From Granulosicoccus antarcticus IMCC3135 (lineage in GTDB: Bacteria > Pseudomonadota > Gammaproteobacteria > Granulosicoccales > Granulosicoccaceae): DNA of 64,000 nt. The notes beneath the pieces were generated by a model that ran no database searches, was not told the DNA's origin, and saw nothing but the letters and a program-made list of their open reading frames with translations. The translations under genes and the position numbers were made by a program. The stretch is taken from assembly GCF_002215215.1 (NCBI RefSeq), contig NZ_CP018632.1:4708501-4772500 (forward strand). The letters run 5' to 3'. Positions 1 to 9,358 of the stretch are shown here, in pieces; the stretch's first letter is position 1, and every line of letters begins with the position of its first letter.

Positions 1-972
1 TATATGCAGGCAATGGAAGAGGCCTCAGCATCCACCGCTACCCAAGTGCTCGCCGAGTACACCAGCGCAGACTATTCGTGGCGTGGAGTCTTTCCCTTTC
101 GCGAACAGGACAGTGGTGAATCGGCAGCTCGGGTTTTCTGGCAACCACTGATGCATTCTTTCACTCGCCTGCAACGCCGCGAGGACATCTTCATGGCCGG
201 AGAGAATGTCTATGATGGTGAGACATGGGTCATGAGCTCGGGCAACTTCATGGGCCTGTTTGATAACGACTTTCTGGGCATACCGGCAACCCGGCGCATT
301 GCCAATCTTCGCTATGCAGAATTCAGCTGTGTGCGAGATGGCAAGATCTGCCAGACAGGCTTGTTTGTAGACCTGATTGGCCTCATGGTCCAAGCTGGGG
401 TCAACCCCCTACCCCCTTCCACCGGGGTTTATTACAACTACCCAGGTCCGCGCTACCATGACGGGCTGCTGCATGACGAGGCGGATCCGGCAGATAGTGA
501 AATCACCTTGTCCCTGGTGAATACCATGGTGCAGGATCTGAGTGATCTTAATACCAGTGGCGCAATGGGATGCCCACCGGAGGTGCTGGCCAGGACATGG
601 CATGAGGACATGCTCTGGTATGGCCCTGCGGGAATCGGGGCCAGCTACACCATTCCTCGCTACCAGGAGCAGCACCAGCTACCTTTTCGAAATCAACTGG
701 GCGACAAACAATTCCAGGGACATGTCTGCCGCTTTGCTGAAGGTAATTACGCCTGTTTTTTCGGCTGGCCAAACCTGAGCAACAGCCCCCTGGGTGGCTG
801 GCTCGGTTTACCGGGAGGCAGTCAGCACTCGAAAATGCAAGTGGTCGATATCTACCGACGCGAAGGCGATAAACTGGTAGAGAACTGGATTTTGATCGAT
901 CTGCCATGGTGGCTGACACAACAAGGCCTGGATGTACTCCAGCGCAATCGCGAGCTACGTGGAGTTATGTAG
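1..972 (+). CDS. SnoaL/NTF2-like double-domain protein, 5' end cut by window
   Basis: The reading frame is open back to the first base of the window, so the N-terminus is probably missing; the first ATG inside the window is at 4. The visible 322 residues look like two successive SnoaL/NTF2-like alpha+beta barrels (about 20-150 and 170-315), each with an aromatic core pattern (YSWRGVFPF, LRYAEFS; then WHEDMLWYGPAGIG, FFGWPNL). Members of this fold bind or isomerise small hydrophobic molecules, but many are uncharacterised. It lies 39 bp before an esterase on the same strand, so the two may be co-transcribed and act on one substrate. The family call is from pattern recognition; the substrate is unknown. 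Confidence 0.6.
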   Translation, partial: YMQAMEEASASTATQVLAEYTSADYSWRGVFPFREQDSGESAARVFWQPLMHSFTRLQRREDIFMAGENVYDGETWVMSSGNFMGLFDNDFLGIPATRRIANLRYAEFSCVRDGKICQTGLFVDLIGLMVQAGVNPLPPSTGVYYNYPGPRYHDGLLHDEADPADSEITLSLVNTMVQDLSDLNTSGAMGCPPEVLARTWHEDMLWYGPAGIGASYTIPRYQEQHQLPFRNQLGDKQFQGHVCRFAEGNYACFFGWPNLSNSPLGGWLGLPGGSQHSKMQVVDIYRREGDKLVENWILIDLPWWLTQQGLDVLQRNRELRGVM

Positions 973-1011
973 AGTCGCCAGAACCTGTAATTTTGAGGCA
1001 CTATAGCCTTC

Positions 1012-1965
1012 ATGAAAAACTCCCCACAAGCAGACTACGCATCATTGATTGATGCGCAGACTCATGACTTCATTCGTCGCACAGAGCTCTGGTATCCACC
1101 CGGCACTACGGGGCAGAGTATCGAGGCGCAGCGTCGCACCTATGATGCGTTGTGTCGGGAGTTTCATCGCGATTACCCGCCCGAAGTGACGGCCTCAGAC
1201 GATACCACTGGTATATCCACACGACATTATGTGCGTGCCTCTGCTGACAGCACAACGGCTGCAGCCCAGGTCGTGTATTTTCACGGTGGTGGTTTTGTGG
1301 TTGGTGGACTGGAGAGTCATGATGATGTCTGCGCCGAAATCTGTCAGGCCAGTGGATTTCCCGTTACTGCTATCGACTACCGCCTCTGTCCTGAACACAC
1401 ACATCCAGCCGCTTTCGAAGATGCCGTGGCCGGCGTAGAAAAAGCCTGGCAGGCCAGTCAGATGCCTATCGTTTTAGTTGGCGACAGTGCCGGTGGCAAT
1501 CTGGCCGCAGCGGTTGCCCATCAACTGCGTTCAAGCTCAATCAAGCTGGCAGGCCAGGTACTGATTTATCCTGGCCTGGGTGGCGACATGAGCAAAGGCT
1601 CCTATCTGCAGCATGCCAATGCGCCCATGCTCAGCACCGAGGAGGTCGAATACTATGCCACCCTCAGAGCCTCTGCCTCACATGACAAGAGTGACCCTAC
1701 TTTGTCACCACTGAGTGATTCCGACTTTTCAGCACTACCCCCCACCCTGGTCTTCGGTGCAGAGTGTGATCCTTTATCTGATGATGGCAAGCATTACCGC
1801 GACAGAATTCTGCAGGCAGGTGGCAAGGCTGCCTGGTTCAATGAAGCCGGACTGGTACACGGGTACCTCAGAGCACGTAGTACCGTTGAACGAGCCGAGT
1901 CCAGCTTCAAGCGTATCGTTGAAGGCATCCACCTGCTGGGCACCGGTCAGTGGCTCAACACCTGA
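1012..1965 (+). CDS. Alpha/beta hydrolase of the hormone-sensitive lipase (HSL) family
   Basis: A 317-residue cytoplasmic esterase-type protein, normal length for the family. It carries the HSL oxyanion-hole motif HGGG (YFHGGGFVVGG, near residue 90) and the nucleophile elbow GDSAGG (near residue 157). The acid D (ECDPLSDDG) and the His (LVHGY) of a Ser-Asp-His triad follow near the C-terminus. Such enzymes hydrolyse short-chain esters or lactones. It follows the SnoaL-like gene on the same strand and converges with a CocE-type hydrolase whose stop lies about 20 bp away. No signal peptide is visible. The substrate is not deducible. Confidence 0.85.
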   Translation: MKNSPQADYASLIDAQTHDFIRRTELWYPPGTTGQSIEAQRRTYDALCREFHRDYPPEVTASDDTTGISTRHYVRASADSTTAAAQVVYFHGGGFVVGGLESHDDVCAEICQASGFPVTAIDYRLCPEHTHPAAFEDAVAGVEKAWQASQMPIVLVGDSAGGNLAAAVAHQLRSSSIKLAGQVLIYPGLGGDMSKGSYLQHANAPMLSTEEVEYYATLRASASHDKSDPTLSPLSDSDFSALPPTLVFGAECDPLSDDGKHYRDRILQAGGKAAWFNEAGLVHGYLRARSTVERAESSFKRIVEGIHLLGTGQWLNT

Positions 1966-1986
1966 ATACGCACAGCTTTACTGCCC

Positions 1987-4047
1987 CTATACAAACTCGC
2001 GTGCAATCGTATCCTTGTATTCACGCCTGAATACTTGCGTACCTGACTCTGTCGCTATCAATACAGCACTGACGTAAAAGGCCTTTGCATCACAATGCAT
2101 ATGCACCTCGACATCCGTTGCCCATTGCCACTCATCCCGGCCGCCAGTCTGCGACCAGGTAATGCTGACGTTCGCACTCAACGGATCATCAGGATGGATG
2201 GACCAGATCTCATGTGTCTCACTGCCCGATAGCAGGCCGTGAGCCTGATCGCGGTTTTCACCAAAGTCATTACTGATGCGGGTCGTCACGATACCGCTCT
2301 TTTCATCCTTGAGCGTTGCTCGTGTGGAGCAAGCCTTGCGAATCACATCCACCGCCCAGGCAGGTGATGTCTCTGGCGGTTCGAAGCTGACATTATCCGT
2401 CTGCTCTGGCCTGACTGGCAAACTGAGAGCGCCGCTGGATACGGTGAGTTCAAAGACCCCTGGCTGTGGCCAGACGAAGGGCCAATAACTGGTCGACAGA
2501 GCAATTCGCAGGCGATGACCTGCGGGTATTCGATAGGCTATCTGATCTAAAACGACCTTGTACATTGTCAACTCACCCGGGACAGGCGCCAGCGGATGTT
2601 CCGGACGATCAGCATGGACCAGGTTCATCAGACCCAGAGTAATCAATGCCGAGCTACCATCGGGGCGAAGATCACACAGACGCACACAGATCATTCCGAA
2701 AGGCTGGTCCACACTGGCAAACAGATTCAGTTCCGGGGCACCGACGATATCCAGCGCTGTGCTCAGAATCTCCCCGTCGAAGATCATGGAACCCTGATCA
2801 TCCACAGATTGCTCGTCGGGCAACTCCGGTCCGAAGGCGAACGGAAAGTACTCACCGGCTGCCTGCCCGCAGTCCTGAGGCGATGTTATTGTCGCCAGAA
2901 AACAGCCATCAGCGTTAGCTTGAGAGCCCGGCACATTTTGGTGCAAGGTGCCCGTTGCAGGTGCATCGGTCACCGTCAAATCGTGGCCCAGATTGAAAAG
3001 CTGGCTCTGAATACTGCTCGAAGGCCAGTCAGATTCAGCAATCCAGCGACCCGGACGCTCCGGCAACCAACGTGCAGGCGCAATGCTGTCCATCAACCAG
3101 ACACGATAATCAGGTTCGTTCTTCACGCCTGTGTCCTCATCCTTCAGCCATTGATCCCACCATCGCTTAGCCTCCTGCAGGAAACCGATGGCAGGTTGTG
3201 GCGCCGCATAGTGAGGGTATTTATGTATCCATGGCCCCACGATGCCCTTGACCGGTGATGTCAGTTTACCAAGCAGATGACTGACAGTATTGCGATAACC
3301 ATCATGCCAGCCACCGACCGTGAGCACAGCCGCCTGGATGGCCGTGTAGTCCTCACACACTGAGCCACGCTGCCAGTACGCATCGCGGCTCTGATGGCCG
3401 TGCCAGGTGGATGCCATGAGCGGTAATTGCTCCAGCCGCGCCATCCACATGGCCCGCCAGTCCTCGCCAACCAGCGCCTTGTCAGGCGGCCGCGATGAAT
3501 AGGAGAGCATATTGGCAGCCCAGCCGATGTTCTCCCCCAGCAGACAGCCACCTTTGTAATGGATGTCGTCGGCAAATCGATCCACCGAGGAGCACAGGGT
3601 AATAACCGCCTGCAGTGCCGGTGGCCGCATAGCTGCCAGCTGCAAGCCATTGAAGCCTCCCCATGAGATGCCCATCATGCCGACCCGCCCCGTACACCAG
3701 CTCTGTGAACTGGCCCAGGCAATGACCTCACTGGCATCCTGCCATTCCTGATCGGTGTATTCATCCTCCATGAAACCGCCCGAATCGCCGCTACCGCGCA
3801 TGTCAATTCTCAGGCAGGCATAACCGTGCGAGGCAAACCAGGGGTGCATCAGCTCATCACGGGCAATGGTCCCATCGCGTTTGCGATAAGGCAGGTGTTC
3901 AACAATGGCAGGTACCGGATGCAGCGATGCATCCGCGGGCATCCAGATACGTACTGAAAGCCTGCAACCATCGGACATGTAGATGCCGACATCGGGCTGG
4001 TCAGTTATCTGACAGGGAAAGTCATTCACCGTATCTGTACCACTCAC
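1987..4047 (-). CDS. CocE/NonD family hydrolase (X-Pro dipeptidyl-peptidase S15 fold)
   Basis: The protein has the CocE layout. An N-terminal alpha/beta hydrolase domain carries the nucleophile motif GISWGGF and the segment DMRGSGDSGG. A C-terminal jelly-roll region (from about PELNLFASVDQPFG) is typical of the X-Pro dipeptidyl-peptidase C-terminal domain. Known members hydrolyse esters, acylated antibiotics or proline peptides. The frame is open to 4221, but the usual N-terminal strand before MSDGCRLSVRIW is reached from GTG at 4047 or GTG at 4029, and a longer form would run into the divergent gene; the start is uncertain and no clear Shine-Dalgarno is present. It is divergent from a peptide-type ABC importer, which suggests a shared substrate class. 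It has no signal peptide. Confidence 0.8.
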   Translation of the reverse strand: MSGTDTVNDFPCQITDQPDVGIYMSDGCRLSVRIWMPADASLHPVPAIVEHLPYRKRDGTIARDELMHPWFASHGYACLRIDMRGSGDSGGFMEDEYTDQEWQDASEVIAWASSQSWCTGRVGMMGISWGGFNGLQLAAMRPPALQAVITLCSSVDRFADDIHYKGGCLLGENIGWAANMLSYSSRPPDKALVGEDWRAMWMARLEQLPLMASTWHGHQSRDAYWQRGSVCEDYTAIQAAVLTVGGWHDGYRNTVSHLLGKLTSPVKGIVGPWIHKYPHYAAPQPAIGFLQEAKRWWDQWLKDEDTGVKNEPDYRVWLMDSIAPARWLPERPGRWIAESDWPSSSIQSQLFNLGHDLTVTDAPATGTLHQNVPGSQANADGCFLATITSPQDCGQAAGEYFPFAFGPELPDEQSVDDQGSMIFDGEILSTALDIVGAPELNLFASVDQPFGMICVRLCDLRPDGSSALITLGLMNLVHADRPEHPLAPVPGELTMYKVVLDQIAYRIPAGHRLRIALSTSYWPFVWPQPGVFELTVSSGALSLPVRPEQTDNVSFEPPETSPAWAVDVIRKACSTRATLKDEKSGIVTTRISNDFGENRDQAHGLLSGSETHEIWSIHPDDPLSANVSITWSQTGGRDEWQWATDVEVHMHCDAKAFYVSAVLIATESGTQVFRREYKDTIAREFV

Positions 4048-4061
4048 AATAAGGAAACTCA

Positions 4062-4136
4062 ATGAAAACGCTTGCAATGCGTCACTATATGTCGTTTCCT
4101 TGTCGCAAGGAAAACTGCATTCAGGAACACCATTAA
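4062..4136 (+). CDS. Possible 24-codon leader ORF coupled to the ABC binding-protein gene
   Basis: A short frame starts at ATG 4062, preceded by AAGGAAACTCA, a better ribosome site than many in this window. It ends in TAA at 4134-4136, sharing one base (TAATG) with the ATG of the downstream substrate-binding protein. The product would be basic and rich in His, Cys and Met; I do not recognise it. The arrangement suggests translational coupling or a regulatory leader peptide. It overlaps the possible upstream extension of the opposite-strand CocE gene. It may be fortuitous. Confidence 0.35.
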   Translation: MKTLAMRHYMSFPCRKENCIQEHH

Positions 4137-5722
4137 TGTCGATGTCTCTCGAACAACTCGGTAAGCTTGTGGTCGCTGGCAAGCTTGACCGCCGCACTTT
4201 CATGAAGCGCGCAGCTGCCATGGGCGCAGGCGTTGCACTGTCAAACGGCCTGCTGTCTCAAGCAGCATTGGCACAAGAACCCGTAAGCGGCGGCCTGCTC
4301 AAACTGGGCAGCGCCGGTGGTGAATCCACCAACAGCCTGGACCCTGCCACAGCCAGTAGCTCCGTACCCTTCATCAACGGGCACCAATGGGGCGACGTGC
4401 TTCTTGACATCGCTGATAATGGCGGTATCGAAAACCGTCTGGCCGAAGAATACGGCTCATCGGCAGATGCAAAAACCTGGACATTCAAGATCCGCAAGGG
4501 TGTCGAATTCCACAACGGCAAGACTCTCACACCGGCTGATGTACTCGCCACCCTGGAGCGTCATTCAGGTGAAGACACCAAATCTGGTGCACTGGGCGTA
4601 ATGCGCGGTATCGAAACCATGAAAGTGGACGGTGACACGGTCGTCATCGGTCTCAAGGATGCCAACGCCGATCTACCCTTCCTCATGACCGATTACCACC
4701 TGATGATCCAGCCCAATGGTGGCAAGGATGATCCGGCCGCTGGAATCGGTACAGGCCCCTACAAGATGGTAGTCAACGAGCCCGGCGTTCGTCATGGCTA
4801 TGAGAAAAACCAGAACGACTGGAAATCCGATCGTGGCTTCGCCGATCAGGTAGAAATACTGGTTATCAATGACGATACAGCGCGAGTAGCAGCACTGCAA
4901 TCAGGCCAGGTACACATGATCGAACGCGTACCACCCAAGATCGTCGAACTGGTCAAGCGCATCCCCAATGTGGATATCAAGAGCGCCCCGGGCCGAGGAC
5001 ACTACGTCTTCATCATGCACACCAACACAGCCCCCTTTGACAACAACGACCTGCGTCTGGCACTAAAATACGCCATTGATCGCCAGGAAATGGTTGACAA
5101 GATTCTGTTCGGTTATGGCTCTATCGGCAATGACATGCCGGTCAACCAGGCCTACCCCTACTTCTCTGACGATATCGAGCAGCGCAGCTACGATCCGGAC
5201 AAGGCAGCCTTCCATTTCAAGAAGTCCGGACATGAAGGCCCGGTTGTACTGCGAACGGCAGACGGTTCATTCCCCGGTGCCGTTGATGCCTCACAGCTGT
5301 TTCAACAAAGCTGCGCCAAAGCCGGCATCACGCTGGACGTCAAACGTGAGCCCAATGATGGCTACTGGTCAGAAGTCTGGAACAAACAACCGTTCTGCAC
5401 CTCGTATTGGGGTGGCCGCCCGACGCAGGACCAGATGTATTCAACCGCTTATCTGTCAAGCGCTGACTGGAATGACACGCGCTTTTTCAATGACGATTTT
5501 GACAAGATGTTGCTAACGGCACGCGGCGAGCTGGATGATGCCAAACGCAAGCAGATCTATCGCGATATGGGCACGATCGTACACAACGAAGGTGGACTGA
5601 TCTGTCCGATGTTCAACGACTGGGTTGAAGGCGTATCCACCAATGTCGGTGGTTGGGCTGTCAACTCCAACCAGACCATGATGAACGGTCAGGCCCTGTC
5701 ACGCTGCTGGTTGAAGTCTTAG
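4136..5722 (+). CDS. Periplasmic substrate-binding protein of a peptide/nickel-type ABC transporter (SBP_bac_5)
   Basis: This 528-residue solute-binding protein begins with a twin-arginine signal (DRRTFMKRAAAMGAG, about residues 18-32) and an Ala-rich cleavage region ending ALAQ. The mature part follows the family-5 binding-protein pattern (LDPATASS near the start, TWTFKIRKGVEFHNGK, IGTGPYKM, LRLALKYAIDRQEMVDKI). Tat export implies folding before secretion. The ATG at 4136 has CAGGA about 8 bases upstream, better than an in-frame TTG at 4100. It is the first gene of a complete importer, and a hairpin follows before the permease genes, as expected when the binding protein is made in excess. 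Family 5 takes peptides, nickel, opines or glycosides; the ligand here is unknown. Confidence 0.9.
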   Translation: MSMSLEQLGKLVVAGKLDRRTFMKRAAAMGAGVALSNGLLSQAALAQEPVSGGLLKLGSAGGESTNSLDPATASSSVPFINGHQWGDVLLDIADNGGIENRLAEEYGSSADAKTWTFKIRKGVEFHNGKTLTPADVLATLERHSGEDTKSGALGVMRGIETMKVDGDTVVIGLKDANADLPFLMTDYHLMIQPNGGKDDPAAGIGTGPYKMVVNEPGVRHGYEKNQNDWKSDRGFADQVEILVINDDTARVAALQSGQVHMIERVPPKIVELVKRIPNVDIKSAPGRGHYVFIMHTNTAPFDNNDLRLALKYAIDRQEMVDKILFGYGSIGNDMPVNQAYPYFSDDIEQRSYDPDKAAFHFKKSGHEGPVVLRTADGSFPGAVDASQLFQQSCAKAGITLDVKREPNDGYWSEVWNKQPFCTSYWGGRPTQDQMYSTAYLSSADWNDTRFFNDDFDKMLLTARGELDDAKRKQIYRDMGTIVHNEGGLICPMFNDWVEGVSTNVGGWAVNSNQTMMNGQALSRCWLKS

Positions 5723-5775
5723 TTATAGCCTGTGACTTTGTGGATTTTGCATAAAACCACAACCATTCGCAAGAA

Positions 5776-5822
5776 GCGCCCCTCGACCAGGAATCCCATC
5801 CGGGAAGCCTGGTCGGGGGCGT
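5776..5822 (+). terminator. Intercistronic stem-loop between binding-protein and permease genes
   Basis: The arms GCGCCCCTCGACCAGG (5776-5791) and CCTGGTCGGGGGCGT (5808-5822) pair almost perfectly around a 16-base loop. No T-run follows, so this is more likely an attenuator or an RNA-stabilising stem than a strong terminator. Placed directly after the binding-protein gene, it would raise that mRNA relative to the downstream permeases. Confidence 0.6.
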
Positions 5823-5880
5823 CTAGTCGTGGGCGCCTACGCCCTGCATTCCCCATTCCAACCACAGCCGTGGATACTGC

Positions 5881-6837
5881 ATGCCCTATCTGATCAAGCT
5901 GATTCTTCAGCGTCTTGCGATGGGGGCCGGCCTGTTGCTGGCCGTATCCGCGCTCATCTTTGCCGGTACAGAAATTCTGCCAGGCGATGTCGCCCAGTCC
6001 ATTCTTGGCCAGAGTGCAACGCCTGAGGCGCTGGCCAACCTGCGGCGCGATCTGGGAGTCAATGAACCGGCTCTGGCTCGCTATCTGGGCTGGCTAGGCG
6101 GGATTCTTACCGGTGATCTTGGAACAGCACTAACCAATGGCACCGACATCGCCGCCGCCATTGGCAAGAGGCTATACAACACCCTTTTCCTGGCCTCGGT
6201 TGCCGCTGCCGTTTCTGTGCCACTGGCGATCCTGCTGGGCCTGATTGCGGTGCGCTACAAGAATCGATGGCCCGACAAACTCATATCGAGCACCACCCTG
6301 ACCTTCATCTCCTTACCTGAGTTCTTCATCGGCTATATCCTGATCTATTTTGTCGCCGTAAAGCTTGGCTGGTTTCCCAGTGTGGCCACCGTTTACGAAT
6401 CCATGAGCTTTACCGAGCGCCTGTCCGCTGTCGCTTTGCCGGCAGCCACTCTGACACTGGTGGTACTGGCTCATATGATGCGCATGACGCGCGCAGCCAT
6501 TCTCAACGTCATGCAGTCAGCTTATATAGAAACCGCCGAACTCAAAGGTCTGTCAGCTTTCAGAGTCATCTTCAAGCATGCTTTTCCAAACGCCATCGCG
6601 CCGATCGTCAACGTGGTCATGCTGAACATGGCCTACCTGATCGTCGGCGTCGTGGTCGTCGAAGTCATCTTCGTCTATCCCGGCATGGGACAGTATCTGG
6701 TGGATCATGTCGCCAAGCGGGACGTACCGGTAGTGCAAGCCTGCGGACTGATCTTTGCCGCCTTCTTTATCGGTTTGAATATGCTGGCTGATATCGTCGC
6801 CATATTAAGCAACCCAAGAATCAGGTACCCACGCTGA
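5881..6837 (+). CDS. ABC transporter permease, DppB/NikB type
   Basis: A 318-residue inner-membrane permease. It has an N-terminal membrane segment (LLLAVSALIFAGTEILPGD) ending in the ILPGDVAQ motif typical of the DppB family. Five further membrane spans surround the coupling (EAA) loop ETAELKGLSAFRVIFKHAFPNAIAPI. It pairs with the next gene to form the membrane channel. It starts 158 bp after the binding-protein gene, beyond the hairpin, and its stop lies one base before the next ATG, so the two permeases are co-translated. Confidence 0.9.
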   Translation: MPYLIKLILQRLAMGAGLLLAVSALIFAGTEILPGDVAQSILGQSATPEALANLRRDLGVNEPALARYLGWLGGILTGDLGTALTNGTDIAAAIGKRLYNTLFLASVAAAVSVPLAILLGLIAVRYKNRWPDKLISSTTLTFISLPEFFIGYILIYFVAVKLGWFPSVATVYESMSFTERLSAVALPAATLTLVVLAHMMRMTRAAILNVMQSAYIETAELKGLSAFRVIFKHAFPNAIAPIVNVVMLNMAYLIVGVVVVEVIFVYPGMGQYLVDHVAKRDVPVVQACGLIFAAFFIGLNMLADIVAILSNPRIRYPR

Positions 6838-6838
6838 C

Positions 6839-7663
6839 ATGATGTCCAAAATACCCGTCAGTGCCCTGTTGGGAATACTGCTGACCAGCCTGTTCTTGCT
6901 AACCGCCCTGTTCGCGCCCTGGCTCGCACCCTATGGCATCGCAGAAGTTGTCGGCGATGTCTGGGAACCTATATCCACGAGCCATTTGATGGGCACAGAC
7001 AATCTGGGACGTGATCTGCTATCGCGCATGATATTCGGTGCCCGTACAACCATATTCATTGCCCTGATGGCCACCGCTCTTTCCTTCACACTCGGCTCGG
7101 TTCTGGGATTGACAGCAGCTGTCATCGGCGGCTGGTTCGATCAGATACTGTCCCGTTTCGTGGATCTGCTGATGTCGATTCCTACGCTGATATTCGCACT
7201 GGTCATACTCTCTGTTCTGCCATCGAATCTGCTGACCCTTATTCTGGTCATGGGTACACTGGACGCAACCCGTGTCTATCGACTATCACGGGCTGTGGCT
7301 GTTGATATCAATGTCATGGAATTTGTCGAGGCCGCCCGCCTGCGTGGCGAGGGTCGACTCTGGATCGTCTTTCGAGAAATCCTGCCCAATGCCCTGACGC
7401 CGTTGATTGCAGAGCTGGGCTTGCGCTTTATCTTCCAGGTGCTGTTCCTGTCGGCACTGTCGTTTCTCGGCCTGGGCATACAGCCGCCAGAAGCTGACTG
7501 GGGCGGCATGGTCAAAGAGAACAAGGATGGAATAATATTCGGCATAGGGGCAGCTTTGATACCAGCTGCGGCTATCGCCATACTGGCCATTTCGGTCAAT
7601 CTGGTAGCGGACTGGGTGCTCAACCGCACTACCGATCTGAAGGGAGGTCGCAGTGGACAATAA
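6839..7663 (+). CDS. ABC transporter permease, DppC/NikC type
   Basis: A 274-residue membrane protein. A single N-terminal helix is followed by a short periplasmic stretch with HLMGTDNLGRDLLSRMIFGARTT, the DppC hallmark, and five further spans. The EAA coupling loop is EAARLRGEGRLWIVFREILPNALTPL. It follows the DppB-type permease by one base, and its last 11 bases overlap the GTG start of the ATPase gene. The rarer members of this family import peptides, nickel or glycosides; nothing here decides between them. Confidence 0.9.
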   Translation: MMSKIPVSALLGILLTSLFLLTALFAPWLAPYGIAEVVGDVWEPISTSHLMGTDNLGRDLLSRMIFGARTTIFIALMATALSFTLGSVLGLTAAVIGGWFDQILSRFVDLLMSIPTLIFALVILSVLPSNLLTLILVMGTLDATRVYRLSRAVAVDINVMEFVEAARLRGEGRLWIVFREILPNALTPLIAELGLRFIFQVLFLSALSFLGLGIQPPEADWGGMVKENKDGIIFGIGAALIPAAAIAILAISVNLVADWVLNRTTDLKGGRSGQ

Positions 7664-9299
7664 AACACCAGACGCACTACTGGATGTGCGTCATCTGCAA
7701 ATCTCGGTCACCATTCATCCCACCGACGGCAAGTCTCACGATGTGGTTATCGTCGATGACATCTCCTTCAGCTTGCCCAAAGGTCGGGTGCTGGGCTTGA
7801 TCGGTGAGTCTGGCGCTGGCAAATCCACCATAGGCCTGTCGGCTCTGGGCTATGGACGTGGCGGCGTGCATATCTCTGGCGGTGAGGTGATTCTCAACGG
7901 ACGCGACATACTCAACGGCGGCAAGTCATTACTGCGCAACGTGCGTGGACTGGAGGTGTGTTATGTCTCTCAATCAGCGGCTGCCGGGTTCAACCCTGCC
8001 CATCGCCTGATCGACCAGGTGATCGAGGCAAGCCTTCGCAAGGGCTATTCAAACTCCCAGGCTCGAGAGCGCGCCATTGGCCTGTTCAAGACCTTGAGCC
8101 TACCCGACCCGGAAAACATCGGCAGTCGCTATCCCCATCAGGTATCCGGCGGCCAACTGCAGCGGGTAATGACCGCCATGGCATTATGCTCAGAACCGGA
8201 CCTGATTGTATTTGATGAGCCCACAACCGCACTGGATGTGACGACGCAAATCGATGTACTGGCGGCCATCAAGCATGCCATTGCACAAACCGGGGTGGCA
8301 GCCTTGTATATCTCGCACGACCTGGCTGTCGTTGCACAAGTCTCGGATGAGATCATGGTGCTGCGTGGCGGCAAGATGGTCGAGCATGCCGATACACGCA
8401 GTATCATTGAAACGCCTCAGCAGGAATACACCCGCGCCCTGGTAAGTGTGCGCTCGATAGATCATGAGGAAAAGTCACCCGACGGTGGCCAACCGCTACT
8501 GCAAGTCAAAGACATCACAGCTCGTTACCCGAGCACCGATGTGGACGTGCTACGCAATGTATCGATAGAACTCCTGCCCGGCCAGACGCTGGCGGTCGTT
8601 GGTGAGTCCGGATCAGGCAAGTCAACACTGGCGCGTGTTTTGACAGGTTTACTGGAGCCCAGTGCTGGCTCCATCAAATTCGATAATCGCACGCTCCCCA
8701 GCGCCATGGGTCAACGTAGTCGCGATGACTTGCGCGAGCTGCAGATGATCTATCAGATGGCAGATGTCGCCATGAATCCGCGGCATACGGTAAGAACCAT
8801 CATCGGTCGACCACTCACCTTCTATTTCAATCTACGCGGTGATGAAAAGAGACGGCGTATCGATGAGTTGCTGGATGAAATCGAGATGGGCTCGGGATTT
8901 GCCGATCGCTATCCGGCAGAGCTCTCCGGCGGACAGAAGCAGCGTGTCTGTATTGCCCGCGCTCTGGCCGCAAAACCCAAACTCATCATTTGCGATGAAG
9001 TGACCAGTGCCCTTGATCCACTGGTCGCTGATGGCATCCTCAAACTGCTGCTGGACCTGCAAAGCGTTGAACAAGTGGCCTACCTGTTCATCACTCACGA
9101 CCTGGCCACCGTACGCGCCATTGCCGACTCCATTGCGGTCATGCACCGTGGCAAGGTTGTTCGTTACGGCGGCAAGTCGGAGGTGCTGTCACCGCCATTT
9201 GATGATTACACCAAGCTACTGCTATCCTCGGTGCCAGAGATGCAACTGGGCTGGCTGGACAAGGCCATGACGGAAAGGAGTGCGCGTCAGCCAGGCTAG
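7653..9299 (+). CDS. Double-ATPase subunit of the peptide-type ABC transporter (DppD-DppF fusion)
   Basis: A 548-residue cytoplasmic protein with two complete ABC nucleotide-binding domains. The first has Walker A GESGAGKST (near 50), signature VSGGQLQR and Walker B LIVFDEPTTALD. The second has Walker A GESGSGKST (near 320), signature LSGGQKQR and Walker B LIICDEVTSALD. A fused pair replaces separate DppD and DppF subunits. The GTG start at 7653 has a strong ribosome site (AGGGAGGT) and overlaps the permease gene, which argues for coupled translation. It is the last gene of the transporter operon. A weak inverted repeat around 9323-9349 lies between this gene and the convergent dehydrogenase. 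Confidence 0.92.
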   Translation: MDNKTPDALLDVRHLQISVTIHPTDGKSHDVVIVDDISFSLPKGRVLGLIGESGAGKSTIGLSALGYGRGGVHISGGEVILNGRDILNGGKSLLRNVRGLEVCYVSQSAAAGFNPAHRLIDQVIEASLRKGYSNSQARERAIGLFKTLSLPDPENIGSRYPHQVSGGQLQRVMTAMALCSEPDLIVFDEPTTALDVTTQIDVLAAIKHAIAQTGVAALYISHDLAVVAQVSDEIMVLRGGKMVEHADTRSIIETPQQEYTRALVSVRSIDHEEKSPDGGQPLLQVKDITARYPSTDVDVLRNVSIELLPGQTLAVVGESGSGKSTLARVLTGLLEPSAGSIKFDNRTLPSAMGQRSRDDLRELQMIYQMADVAMNPRHTVRTIIGRPLTFYFNLRGDEKRRRIDELLDEIEMGSGFADRYPAELSGGQKQRVCIARALAAKPKLIICDEVTSALDPLVADGILKLLLDLQSVEQVAYLFITHDLATVRAIADSIAVMHRGKVVRYGGKSEVLSPPFDDYTKLLLSSVPEMQLGWLDKAMTERSARQPG

Positions 9300-9358
9300 C
9301 AGAGCGTATTGACAAGCGCTACGAGCCATACCCTATAGTGGGGAGGCTCTTAGGGCTC

